The notes below the pieces were generated by a model, which searched no databases, was not told the DNA's origin, and worked only from the letters and a program-made list of their open reading frames with translations. DNA of 64,000 bases from JACMLD01 sp039919885. Its GTDB lineage: Bacteria; Bacteroidota; Bacteroidia; Chitinophagales; Chitinophagaceae. Position 1 is the stretch's first letter, and every line of letters starts with the position of its first letter. The position numbers and the translations under genes are program-made. The stretch spans positions 5,132-69,131 of the forward strand of contig JBDSEV010000092.1 of NCBI GenBank assembly GCA_039919885.1, read 5' to 3'. Shown piece by piece: positions 52,801 through 61,313 of this stretch.

Positions 52801-53166
52801 TTTAACAATGCCTGGTCAGTAAAAAATCCATCCCAGCGTTATGCTCGTATAGATGCTAATGAGTTTAACACCAATACCAGGCCTTCTGATGTGTATGTGG
52901 AAGACGGCAGCTACCTGCGTTTAAGAAACCTGACGGTAGGGTATACCTTGCCAGAAGGAATTTCAAAAAGGATTACAGCGTCAAAAATAAGGTTGTATTT
53001 ATCTGGTCAGAACCTGTTTACCATTACCAAATACAAAGGACTTGATCCTGAGATTGGTATTCCTACCGATGCGAACGGAAACAGGCTTCCTACTGCATCA
53101 GGCGTAGACGTGGGAACTTACCCTAATTCTAAGTATTTTACATTTGGGTTAAACGTCACTTTTTAA
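49879..53166 (+). CDS. SusC/RagA family TonB-dependent transporter (locus 2)
   Basis: 1095 residues from the ATG at 49879; an in-frame TTG six bases upstream is less likely. No STN domain: the long leader (ending LCTSSLLMAQ) runs straight into the carboxypeptidase-like domain (about 50-130; GTVRGKVVSGDTALEAVTVR), the plug (about 135-245; YGTQKRKDVTGAISSISADQ, LYVVDGYPIS) and the barrel ending in FGLNVTF. It imports oligosaccharides captured by the SusD encoded 30 bases downstream. Lack of STN means it does not signal to FecR. Confidence 0.93.
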   Translation: MLYKMFPLFAEKLSFSFLRLLKIQLKSSVHGGKNAFVVLVLLCTSSLLMAQTEGTVRGKVVSGDTALEAVTVRVKGLTTATATDKEGNFSIAAGPGATLVFSSIGYADLEVKVNNRQTISVQLESAAKQLDQVVVVGYGTQKRKDVTGAISSISADQIAKVPVTTLDQSLQGRSAGVQVTNNDGAPGGGVSVLIRGIGSLGTNDPLYVVDGYPISGGINTINPSDIATIDVLKDASATAIYGNRASNGVVIITTKRGKRNGVQVTVDALSSVQARPKTYKVLNGQQFATLANAQAAIDGYTPLAEWANPSALTNVDWQDAVYQTGLKQNYNIALRGGSDKVQTSFSAGYFDQKGIVLGSDFKRINLSLNMDYSAFSWLKSSTSVKYTRGNSKVPFGTGGQGAGAGVGYLSKLPPTVSGNKLTSLIKDGAGNYGFFNPNNQAVRNWGNGPVYNIETQDQKNLTNYFLGSTFLEATILPGFKIKTNLGINTNDYSGYYFTPSDTRALTQYGTGTQTTDNFYNQSANNSFEWLWENTISYAKTFGQHSIDFVGGVSAQDNTFRQIGGQGNKLPSDQLRDLSLLPAVRGVYGNQVTYSLASQFARLNYSFMDRYLITGTVRRDGSSRFAPGHQYGTFPSGSVAWRIKQESFLQNVDAISDLKIRASYGQIGNQFNAGTFQYLGQYTSGPAANDGGNNGYPFNKVYQPGLVLASLPNPDLKWETSDQTDIGVDASFLHGALTLTVDYYKKESRDFLLNIPVPPQTGFTSATKNVGSIVNKGIEIALNYNHRASKDFNYSVGVNVTTVSNKILSLATGQDYIDNLGSLGFSTTGSNNWGTYSRSFVGGPVGEFYGYKSAGIFQNQGEIDALNAISVAKYGAGNNYQPTSGPATSAVVGDRKFADINGDGRITASDQTRLGSPVPKIFGGVTFDGNYKNFDFSLFLYGVSGNKIYNYQQRTLETFGSSTGSVGIENIGSEYFNNAWSVKNPSQRYARIDANEFNTNTRPSDVYVEDGSYLRLRNLTVGYTLPEGISKRITASKIRLYLSGQNLFTITKYKGLDPEIGIPTDANGNRLPTASGVDVGTYPNSKYFTFGLNVTF

Positions 53167-53196
53167 TACAGGCAGCAGCTAAAAATATAAGCAATT

Positions 53197-54825
53197 ATGA
53201 AAAATATAAAAACGATTTACACCGCCCTTGCCCTGGTGCTCATTTTTCCACTGGGTTGCTCAAAAGGATTTCTTGAAAAAAATGATACATCCCATATAAG
53301 CGAAGAATCGCTGTTTAAAACTCCGCAGGATGGTGTTAGCCTGGTAAATGCCATTTATGATGGATTCCAGCACGACAACCAGAGTTTTGTATTGAAGTCG
53401 CTCTGGTACAATGCGAATTATACCAGCCAGGATTATTTTAACTGGGGTGCTGATGTGGCCTATAATACTTACCTCTTCCCCGCAGATTTTGGATCGCTGG
53501 GTACTTTCTGGAATCTCTCTTACCAGGGTATTGCAAGGGCCAATTCTGCCATCCCTATTATTTCAAAAATGTTCACTGAAAAGGTCATCGACCAGAAGCA
53601 GGCTGATTTTCTTACCGGTCAAACCTATTTCTTAAGAGGTGTATATTATTATTACCTGGCCTGCACCTTTGGCGGTGTTCCATTGGAATTGAAAACGGTA
53701 ACCGACAATGGCCTGCACCCGCGCGCCAGCCAGGATTCCGTATTTGCTGCTGTAGTATCAGACATGACACTGGCAGCGGGCTTATTGCCATGGCCGGAAG
53801 ATCTTCCCGCCGCAGATTTAGGCAGGGCAACAAAAGGCGCAGCATTGGGCTACCTCGGCAGCGCGCAGATGTGGCTTAAAAAATATCCTGAAGCAGTAAC
53901 CGCTTTCAAGCAAATTATTCCGCATTATACCATGTTGCCCACGTACATGGATATTCAGGAGTATGACAAACAAAATAACAAAGAATCAATTTTTGAACTT
54001 CAGTTCAGCCTCCCCGGTGGCGCTACACCAGACTGGAGTTATAATAACAATGAAGTAACCTGGAACTCTTCTTTTATGTGGCCCTGGGAAACCTCCAACT
54101 TTGGTTATACCTATGCCAACCAGAAATTGTACAATTCTTTCGAAGCAGGTGATAAGCGCAAGCCAGCTACTATTGTTGGGCCAGGCGATACACTTGCCAG
54201 TCCTGGCATCGTTAAATTAGGTGGTATTAAAGCATACGCGCAGGTAATTGCTGGATTTGCGGGAGCTACCTCTATGCCCAAAGCACATTTTACCGGCCTT
54301 GATGGTAAAATCATTAACACAGTAGGAAAAGTATCTGACCCCTGGTTGGGCGATCAGCCAGGCCAGTTAAGAAGTGGGTATTATGGTACTAAATTTTGGC
54401 GCGATCCAAATGTAAGCGGAAACACACCCAGCGCCATTGATGGTAAGACCAATATTTTTGGCGACCAAAATGTGATCATGCTCCGACTGGGAGAAATTTA
54501 CCTGAGCCTCGCCGAAGCACAGTCTAAATCAGGCGATGCTGGCGGCGCTGCCGCATCACTGAAAGTAGTAAGGGACAGGGCATGGGCCGGTATAGCCCCT
54601 GCATCACCATTTGGACCTGATTTTATGAATATCATGGCAAATGAATACAGGCATGAATTAAGCGGAGAAATGTCTTTGTGGTATAATTTGAGAAGAGCCG
54701 GTTTGCAGATACAATACATCAAGACAAATTTTGGAATAGATATCCCTGCAGGTCATGACCTGTTACCGATTCCTGCATCAGCATTGTCAACTAATTCAAC
54801 ATTGGTACAGAATCCAAATTATTAA
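53197..54825 (+). CDS. SusD/RagB family outer-membrane lipoprotein (locus 2)
   Basis: 542 residues with a lipobox (LIFPLGCS, Cys21), the SusD N-terminal pattern (FLEKNDTSHISEESLFKTPQ) and a C-terminal SusD/RagB region (about 270-540; LRLGEIYLSLAEAQSKSGDA, ELSGEMSLWYNLRR). It binds glycan at the cell surface for the SusC encoded just before it. A stem-loop follows at 54850. Confidence 0.93.
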   Translation: MKNIKTIYTALALVLIFPLGCSKGFLEKNDTSHISEESLFKTPQDGVSLVNAIYDGFQHDNQSFVLKSLWYNANYTSQDYFNWGADVAYNTYLFPADFGSLGTFWNLSYQGIARANSAIPIISKMFTEKVIDQKQADFLTGQTYFLRGVYYYYLACTFGGVPLELKTVTDNGLHPRASQDSVFAAVVSDMTLAAGLLPWPEDLPAADLGRATKGAALGYLGSAQMWLKKYPEAVTAFKQIIPHYTMLPTYMDIQEYDKQNNKESIFELQFSLPGGATPDWSYNNNEVTWNSSFMWPWETSNFGYTYANQKLYNSFEAGDKRKPATIVGPGDTLASPGIVKLGGIKAYAQVIAGFAGATSMPKAHFTGLDGKIINTVGKVSDPWLGDQPGQLRSGYYGTKFWRDPNVSGNTPSAIDGKTNIFGDQNVIMLRLGEIYLSLAEAQSKSGDAGGAAASLKVVRDRAWAGIAPASPFGPDFMNIMANEYRHELSGEMSLWYNLRRAGLQIQYIKTNFGIDIPAGHDLLPIPASALSTNSTLVQNPNY

Positions 54826-54849
54826 CAGATAAATGCATTATTTTTCCGG

Positions 54850-54885
54850 AGGCTTTGTATTCATTTACAAAGCCTTCTTTTATTT
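54850..54885 (+). terminator. Stem-loop between susD and the downstream genes of locus 2
   Basis: AGGCTTTGTA pairs perfectly with TACAAAGCCT around a six-base loop, followed by a T-rich stretch. Partial termination here would give more susCD than enzyme mRNA. Confidence 0.65.
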
Positions 54886-54935
54886 TAAAACGGTGAGCTG
54901 CACCAGGTTGCAACCGCTTAGTTACCCATTTTTTT

Positions 54936-57900
54936 ATGAGACAATTGTATCCGTTAATTTTCTGCCTGTCTTTATTAGTGCTTACAGCTTGCAAGAGCAA
55001 ACAAGCAACCTTGTTTGAAACGGTAACGGCGGCGCAGTCCGGCATTGCGTTCAATAACAAAATAATTGAAACCGATTCTATGAACCCAATGGACATTGTT
55101 AATATATACAATGGTGGTGGCGTTGGCATCGGCGATTTTAATAATGATGGATTGGCGGATATTTATTTTACCGGCAATATGGTGAGCAGCCGGCTGTACC
55201 TTAACAAAGGCAGTTTTTCATTTGAAGACGTTACTGAAAAAACCGGTACCGGCGGAATGGGCAGGTGGGGGAGAGGAGCAGCCGTTGTTGATATAAATAA
55301 TGACGGATTAATGGATATCTATGTTTGTAATACCATTTACAGGGATTCATTGAAACGGCGTAATATATTATATGTAAACCAGGGAATCGACAAAGACGGC
55401 GTTCCGCATTTTAAAGACATGGCTGCGGAATATGGGTTAGATATTAGTGTGCAATCTACCATGGCCAGCTTTTTTGACTACGACAATGACGGCGATCTGG
55501 ATATGTACCTTACCGTTAATGAAGCTTCCAACGGTAACAACACATCTGTTTTTTTACAGCGCAAAAATAAAAAACTGGCCCCAAGTCTTGGCAGGCTTTA
55601 CCGCAACGACAGCATCAGCGGCAGCGCGCACCCGGTGTACCACGATGTTTCAGCAGCGGCAGGTGTGGTATTTGAAGGGTACGGCCATGCGGCTACTATC
55701 TGCGATATCAATAATGACGGATGGAAAGATATTTATGTGTCCGACGACTTCCTGTCAAATAATATTCTTTATGTAAACAATCACGACGGCACCTTCAGCA
55801 ATAAAACAAAAGAATATTTTAAACACACTTCTTACAATGCAATGGGACAGGATGTTACAGACATCAATAACGACGGTTTACCGGATGTGATAGAGCTGGA
55901 TATGAACCCGCAGGACAATTACCGCAAAAAGATGATGCTTGCATCAAACAATTATCTTACGTACCAGAATTTTGATGCTTACAGTTTTCAGTTCCAGTAC
56001 GTACGTAACACATTACAACTGAACCAGGGCCCGCTGGTGAAAGAAAATGATTCTATTGGTGGCCCCGCTTTCAGTGAAATTGGTTTTGTAAGTGGCATTG
56101 CCCAAACTGACTGGAGCTGGTCGCCGCTGGTAGCTGACTTTGATAATGACAGCTACCGCGATTTAATAATTACGAATGGTTTCCCGCGCGATGTGTCAGA
56201 TCATGATTTTATGGCTTACCGTCAGCGGTCAACCGGATTGGTGGGCACCAAAGAATTGCTGGAACAGATACCCGAAGTTAAACTCCATAACTATGGGTAC
56301 CGTAATAAAGGCAATCTTACTTTTAGCGACGAAACAGTGAACTGGGGACTAACGGTACCGGCTTTCTCAAATGGAATTGCAGTAGCCGATTTTGACAACG
56401 ACGGGGCTATGGACGTGGTGATCAGCAATATCAACGATGAGGCATTGTTGTATAGGAATACTGCACGAGAAAAAGATACTGTCGCAACAAATTTCCTGAA
56501 CCTGACATTTAAAGGGGATAGTAAAAACAGCAATGGGTTGGGCGCCGTTGCAAACATTTATTATGATAATGGTAAACAGCAGGTGTATGATAACAATCCT
56601 TACCGGGGTTATTTATCTTCTATGCCGGCGATTGCGCATTTTGGGTTGGGTAAAATTGCCATGCTGGATTCTGTTATAATAAAATGGTACAATGGAAAGG
56701 AGCAAATATTGAAAAATGTTTCCTGTAACCAGCGGCTTACAATTAATATAACAGACGCCACAATTAATTACACCCTGCAACAGCCGGTGCTTGCTTCAAA
56801 TACTTTATTTAAAGAGATAACCACGGCTTCAGGAATTACCTACCGCCACTACGACCCTGACTTTATCGATTTTAATATACAAACCACCCTGCCACACAAG
56901 CTTTCTCAATATAGCCCGGCACTGGCTGCCGGCGATATTGATGGCAATGGACTAGATGACTTGCTAGCCGGCGGTAACCCTACTTATCATGCACAGCTGC
57001 TTTTACAGCAGCCAAATGGAAAATTCATACAAAAAGATTTTCTGAAAACAAACGAGGCCAGTTTTCCTACAGATGAAGGCATTTTGCTGTTTGACGCTAA
57101 TGGCGATGGTAAAAAAGATGTTTATATAGCCAGCGGCGGATATAAGGCAAAACCTGGTTACAGCAGCTACCAGGATAGGCTGTACATGAACGACGGGAAA
57201 GGAAATTTTTACAGGGATTCATTGGCGCTGCCGGCCAACCTTACCAGCAAATTTTGCGTGCGGGCGATGGATTTTAACAACGATGGTAAAATGGATTTAT
57301 TTGTTGCAGGCCGGGTAGACCCGTGGAATTATCCAAAACCAGTAAGCAGTTTTATCTTCAGGAATGATACCGAAAACGGTAAAGTAAAATTTACCGATGT
57401 AACGGCATCAGTTGCGCCGGATTTGCAGCATATAGGAATGGTGTGCGATGCATTGTTTACTGATTTTGATAATGACAACCAGGTTGATTTAATATTGGCC
57501 GGTGAATGGATGCCGGTAACGTTTTTAAAAAACACCGGCGGCGTATTTAAAAATATTACTGCAGCTTCAGGCGCAGGCGACCAGGCTGGCTGGTGGAACT
57601 CCATTGTTGCGGGTGATTTCCGGCATACCGGCAGAACAGATTACATCATTGGCAATACCGGTTTAAATACACTTTACAAAGCAAGTAAAGAATATCCTGT
57701 TTTTATGACCGCCAAAGATTTTGATAATAACGGCAGCTACGTGCCAATACCATCTTTATTTCTCCCGGCAGCAGATGGCACCCTCAAAGAATTTCCTGCA
57801 TTTGGAAGAGATGATATTGTTGAAAGAATTCCCACGCTTAAGAAACGATACAATAGTTACAGGCAGTTTGCACTTGCCACAATGGATTCCATTTTTCCTG

Positions 57901-58514
57901 CGGCAATCAGGAAAGACGCACAACGCCTGCAGGCCACCATGCTGCAATCCTGCTACGTCCGCAATGATGGCGGCGGAAAATTTACCCTCCTTCCTCTGCC
58001 CCAGCAGGCACAGTATTCGGCGGTAAACGGCATGGTGGCAGATGATTTTGATGGAGATGGCAACCTGGATGTTTTAATAAATGGAAATGATTTTGGTACA
58101 GAAGTGTCTATAGGCCGCCTGGATGCCTTAAATGGTTTGTTGTTAAAAGGAGATGGCAAGGGAGGTTTTACCCCGTTGTCTATTTTGCAAAGCGGTATCT
58201 ATATCCCGGGTGACGGAAAAGCACTGGTGAAGCTGAAAGGTAGTAATGGAAAATACCTCGTTGCCGCCAGCCAGAACAAAGGTTTAATGAAATTGTATGA
58301 ACTGAAGCAGCCAAAGCGTTTTATTACATTGAAAGATGATGATGTTACTGCAACCCTGCATTTTGCAAACGGCAATATCCAGAAAGAAGAATTTTATTAC
58401 GGAGCCGGATTCTTGTCGCAGTCGGCCAGGCATTGTATCACCAATACCAATGTGTTGCGGGTAGATATTACCAATAGCAAAGGCGTAAGCAGAACCGAAG
58501 TTTTCAATAAATAA
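54936..58514 (+). CDS. FG-GAP/VCBS-repeat lipoprotein with ASPIC/UnbV domain
   Basis: 1192 residues, lipoprotein (LLVLTAC, Cys19). Two runs of calcium-binding FG-GAP repeats of the DxDxDGxxD type (for example DFNNDGLADIYF, FDYDNDGDLDMYL, DFDNDGAMDVVI, then DIDGNGLDDLLA, MDFNNDGKMDLF, DFDGDGNLDVLI; about twelve in all) form two beta-propellers, with an ASPIC/UnbV domain at about 530-610 between them. Such proteins are frequent next to susD in Bacteroidota and may bind glycans at the surface. No catalytic motif is visible. Function is inferred from location. Confidence 0.88.
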   Translation: MRQLYPLIFCLSLLVLTACKSKQATLFETVTAAQSGIAFNNKIIETDSMNPMDIVNIYNGGGVGIGDFNNDGLADIYFTGNMVSSRLYLNKGSFSFEDVTEKTGTGGMGRWGRGAAVVDINNDGLMDIYVCNTIYRDSLKRRNILYVNQGIDKDGVPHFKDMAAEYGLDISVQSTMASFFDYDNDGDLDMYLTVNEASNGNNTSVFLQRKNKKLAPSLGRLYRNDSISGSAHPVYHDVSAAAGVVFEGYGHAATICDINNDGWKDIYVSDDFLSNNILYVNNHDGTFSNKTKEYFKHTSYNAMGQDVTDINNDGLPDVIELDMNPQDNYRKKMMLASNNYLTYQNFDAYSFQFQYVRNTLQLNQGPLVKENDSIGGPAFSEIGFVSGIAQTDWSWSPLVADFDNDSYRDLIITNGFPRDVSDHDFMAYRQRSTGLVGTKELLEQIPEVKLHNYGYRNKGNLTFSDETVNWGLTVPAFSNGIAVADFDNDGAMDVVISNINDEALLYRNTAREKDTVATNFLNLTFKGDSKNSNGLGAVANIYYDNGKQQVYDNNPYRGYLSSMPAIAHFGLGKIAMLDSVIIKWYNGKEQILKNVSCNQRLTINITDATINYTLQQPVLASNTLFKEITTASGITYRHYDPDFIDFNIQTTLPHKLSQYSPALAAGDIDGNGLDDLLAGGNPTYHAQLLLQQPNGKFIQKDFLKTNEASFPTDEGILLFDANGDGKKDVYIASGGYKAKPGYSSYQDRLYMNDGKGNFYRDSLALPANLTSKFCVRAMDFNNDGKMDLFVAGRVDPWNYPKPVSSFIFRNDTENGKVKFTDVTASVAPDLQHIGMVCDALFTDFDNDNQVDLILAGEWMPVTFLKNTGGVFKNITAASGAGDQAGWWNSIVAGDFRHTGRTDYIIGNTGLNTLYKASKEYPVFMTAKDFDNNGSYVPIPSLFLPAADGTLKEFPAFGRDDIVERIPTLKKRYNSYRQFALATMDSIFPAAIRKDAQRLQATMLQSCYVRNDGGGKFTLLPLPQQAQYSAVNGMVADDFDGDGNLDVLINGNDFGTEVSIGRLDALNGLLLKGDGKGGFTPLSILQSGIYIPGDGKALVKLKGSNGKYLVAASQNKGLMKLYELKQPKRFITLKDDDVTATLHFANGNIQKEEFYYGAGFLSQSARHCITNTNVLRVDITNSKGVSRTEVFNK

Positions 58515-58612
58515 TCTATGGTAATGCAGGGGTAATAAGGTAAAACAGACTGGAGTCCGTATATTAGCATGACTTTCTTTTTGCCGCCGGCAAAATCCAT
58601 TCAACGTAAAAC

Positions 58613-59869
58613 ATGCCAATGAAGATGCCTACAACTGTTATTACTGCCTTGCTTTTTTGCTGCGTTATCTCTTTATCTTCTTCCTGTACAAACAATAGTT
58701 CCGCACCGGTGGCAAATGCGCTGCCTGACAGTATTTTTGCGCAGGGCTCTTATGGTTACGATGTTGCGTTTTTGAAACAGCACACCGGCCAGGCAATAGA
58801 ATTGAAAACCCCTGACGGATTGAGCAAAGTTTTATTGTCAGCGGCCTACCAGGGGCGTGTGATGACAAGCACTGCAGCCGGCGACAGCGGCGGCAGTTTT
58901 GGCTGGCTCAACTATGCGCTGATTGCCGCCACCGAAAAAAGAAAGCAATTCAATCCGGTTGGGGGCGAAGAGCGTTTCTGGCTTGGACCGGAAGGAGGAC
59001 AGTATTCTATTTATTTCAAAAAAAATGATTCATTTAATATTGGTCACTGGCAGGTGCCTTCCTTTATAGATACAGACAGCTACAAAATCGTGCAGGCCGA
59101 TACGGCCTCGGCCACTTTTTCAGCGGACGCCCGTTTTTCAAATTACAGCGGCACCGAATTCTCGCTTAATATTGAAAGAAAGATCAGCCTGTTGTCAAAG
59201 GAAGCACTGGAGCAAGTATTAAAAACAAGCATTCCGACCGGCGTAAATTTTGTAGGTTTTGAAACCCTGAATACCATAACAAATACCGGTACAGAAGACT
59301 GGACGAAAGAAAAAGGCCTGCTTTCCGTGTGGCTGCTGGGCATGTTTACACCCGGCCCGGAAACAAAAGTGATCATTCCCTTCCATGCAATACCTGGTGC
59401 AAAAAAATATATTACTTCCGATTATTTTGGTTCCATTCCTGCAGATCGGTTGCAGGTAACCGATAGTGTTTTATATTTCACCTGCGATGGTAAGTTCAGA
59501 AGTAAGATCGGACTATCGCCGTTAATTGCAAAGCCCATCGCCGGTGCTTTCGATTTTAAGAAAAACGTACTGACAATTGTAATCCCTGAAGTACATGCAG
59601 CCGCTTCTTATGTAAACAGCAAATGGGAACTGCAAAAAGAACCTTACAAGGGAGATGTAATCAATTCTTATAATGACGGACCGCTGGCAGACGGCACGCA
59701 GATGGGGCCGTTCCTGGAAATTGAATCGTCTTCTGCAGCCATGGCGTTGAAAAAGACGGAGAAGGGCATCTACCGGCAAACAACTTGTCATTTCCAGGGC
59801 AGTTACATTGCTTTGCAGCTGCTGGCAAAGCAATTACTGGAGGTTGACCTGGAGACGGTTAGAAAATAA
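58613..59869 (+). CDS. DUF6786 family lipoprotein
   Basis: 418 residues; the first ATG (MPMKMPTTV) and one six bases on are both possible. A lipoprotein signal (VISLSSSC) is followed by a beta-sandwich-rich body resembling the galactose mutarotase/GH-associated fold (SKVLLSAAYQGRVMTSTAAG, NPVGGEERFWLGPEGGQYSI). The family has no proven reaction. The ERFWLGPEGGQ segment is its best conserved part and could form a sugar site. It is in the same direction as its neighbours, with gaps of about 100 and 220 bases. Confidence 0.75.
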   Translation: MPMKMPTTVITALLFCCVISLSSSCTNNSSAPVANALPDSIFAQGSYGYDVAFLKQHTGQAIELKTPDGLSKVLLSAAYQGRVMTSTAAGDSGGSFGWLNYALIAATEKRKQFNPVGGEERFWLGPEGGQYSIYFKKNDSFNIGHWQVPSFIDTDSYKIVQADTASATFSADARFSNYSGTEFSLNIERKISLLSKEALEQVLKTSIPTGVNFVGFETLNTITNTGTEDWTKEKGLLSVWLLGMFTPGPETKVIIPFHAIPGAKKYITSDYFGSIPADRLQVTDSVLYFTCDGKFRSKIGLSPLIAKPIAGAFDFKKNVLTIVIPEVHAAASYVNSKWELQKEPYKGDVINSYNDGPLADGTQMGPFLEIESSSAAMALKKTEKGIYRQTTCHFQGSYIALQLLAKQLLEVDLETVRK

Positions 59870-60088
59870 TAACCTATGCATCGCCGGTAGATACTGGAAC
59901 ATTCGCCTGCTACAAGGTGTAATAATGCGGGGAGGTAGAAATTTGAAAATGGTATTTGGTAAAGTGGGGAAATAATTTGAGGGACCAAAATTGAAACCCA
60001 AAGCTCATCATAGCGATGCGGTACAAGGGAGTGACACAACGATGATAACCAGGGAACAAATGTTTGTATCCAAATAAAAATTCTACAT
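59870..60088. other. Gap between DUF6786 and GH172 genes
   Basis: 219 bases with no gene. A TTTGGTA-rich stretch near 59955 resembles promoter boxes but none has both elements at the right spacing. Confidence 0.4.
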
Positions 60089-61252
60089 ATGCAAAAATCA
60101 GCCGCATCTTTATTGTTTTGCCTCGTGATGGTTTGTTCTGCCATCGCGCAGCAAAAACACAATGGCGTTGACAACAATATGGGCAACCTGTACCGGTTGT
60201 CGGATGCAAAATCACGTTCCATCAGCCCCGAGAATTTTAATGGGGAGAAAGGGAAAGGCGGCATGGCTACCACGGGCATGGGTGCCAGTGCTTCGCGCGA
60301 CCTTGGTCGCGGCTGGAAGGTGAGCCCAAGTGTAGTTATTAAAGCAAAAACGGTGTATACAGTAGCGGAAATTGATGGTCCGGGTTCCGTACAACATATC
60401 TGGATGACCCCCACCGGCAACTGGCGTTATTCTATTATTCGTTTTTACTGGGATGATGAAACAACGCCTTCGGTAGAGGTGCCGGTAGGTGATTTTTTTG
60501 GAATGGGGTGGGGCAAGTATTCGCCGTTGCAATCGCTGGCGGTATGTGTAAATCCCGGCAGTGCGTTTAACTGCTACTGGCCGATGCCTTTCCGTAAAAA
60601 ATGCAGGATTACGATGGAAAATATTGATGATGCAGACATGATATTGTATTACCAGGTAGATTATGTCCTTACAGAAGTACCCGCTGACGCTGCTTATTTT
60701 CATGCGCAGTTCCGCCGGGTAAACCCTTTGCCGCTCAAAACGGATTTCGTGCTGGTAGATAGTATTAAAGGAAAAGGGCAATACGTGGGTACGTATATGG
60801 CATGGGGTGTACACAACAATGGCTGGTGGGGCGAAGGTGAAATAAAATTCTTCATGGATGGCGACACTGACTATCCCACCATTTGTGGTACTGGTACCGA
60901 AGATTATTTTTGCGGCTCCTATGATTTTGATACCCGTAAAAAAAACGAAGCTGGTGTGGAAGAAGTGAACTATACAGAATTTTGTACACCCTACGCGGGT
61001 TTACACCAGGTGATAAAAGGAGACGGGCATTATGCCATTGCGCAACGTTTTGGATTGTATCGCTGGCACATTACTGATCCTATCAGGTTTGAGAAAAATT
61101 TAAAAGTAACGATCCAGGCGCTGGGCTGGCACAGCGGCGGACGTTATTTGCCACTGCAGGATGATATTTCGGCTACCGTGTTCTGGTACCAGGCAGACCC
61201 ACATGGGCATTTCCCCAAATTGCCAGGAAAGGATGGCCTGGAAGTAAATTGA
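60089..61252 (+). CDS. GH172 (DUF2961) glycoside hydrolase family protein
   Basis: 387 residues: a signal peptide (1-21, ending AIAQQ) and a DUF2961 double jellyroll domain, now classed as GH172. The conserved GTGTEDYFCGSYDF motif (about 270-283) includes the two acidic catalytic residues, and DGPGSVQHIWMT and VPVGDFFGMGWG mark the substrate cleft. Known GH172 enzymes act on alpha-D-fructofuranosides and on D-arabinofuranosyl groups, including mycobacterial arabinan. It is probably the glycan-cleaving enzyme of this locus; which sugar is cut is not known. Confidence 0.88.
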   Translation: MQKSAASLLFCLVMVCSAIAQQKHNGVDNNMGNLYRLSDAKSRSISPENFNGEKGKGGMATTGMGASASRDLGRGWKVSPSVVIKAKTVYTVAEIDGPGSVQHIWMTPTGNWRYSIIRFYWDDETTPSVEVPVGDFFGMGWGKYSPLQSLAVCVNPGSAFNCYWPMPFRKKCRITMENIDDADMILYYQVDYVLTEVPADAAYFHAQFRRVNPLPLKTDFVLVDSIKGKGQYVGTYMAWGVHNNGWWGEGEIKFFMDGDTDYPTICGTGTEDYFCGSYDFDTRKKNEAGVEEVNYTEFCTPYAGLHQVIKGDGHYAIAQRFGLYRWHITDPIRFEKNLKVTIQALGWHSGGRYLPLQDDISATVFWYQADPHGHFPKLPGKDGLEVN

Positions 61253-61313
61253 GGACGCTGGTTGTAAAGGCGTCTATTTTGCCAGCAAATTAAATTAACC
61301 CTTGTCCGTTATA

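Noticed and set aside
59803..60420. 205-codon open frame on the minus strand across the gap before the GH172 gene
   Set aside because: Overlaps the ends of two good genes and has no start context or protein motif.
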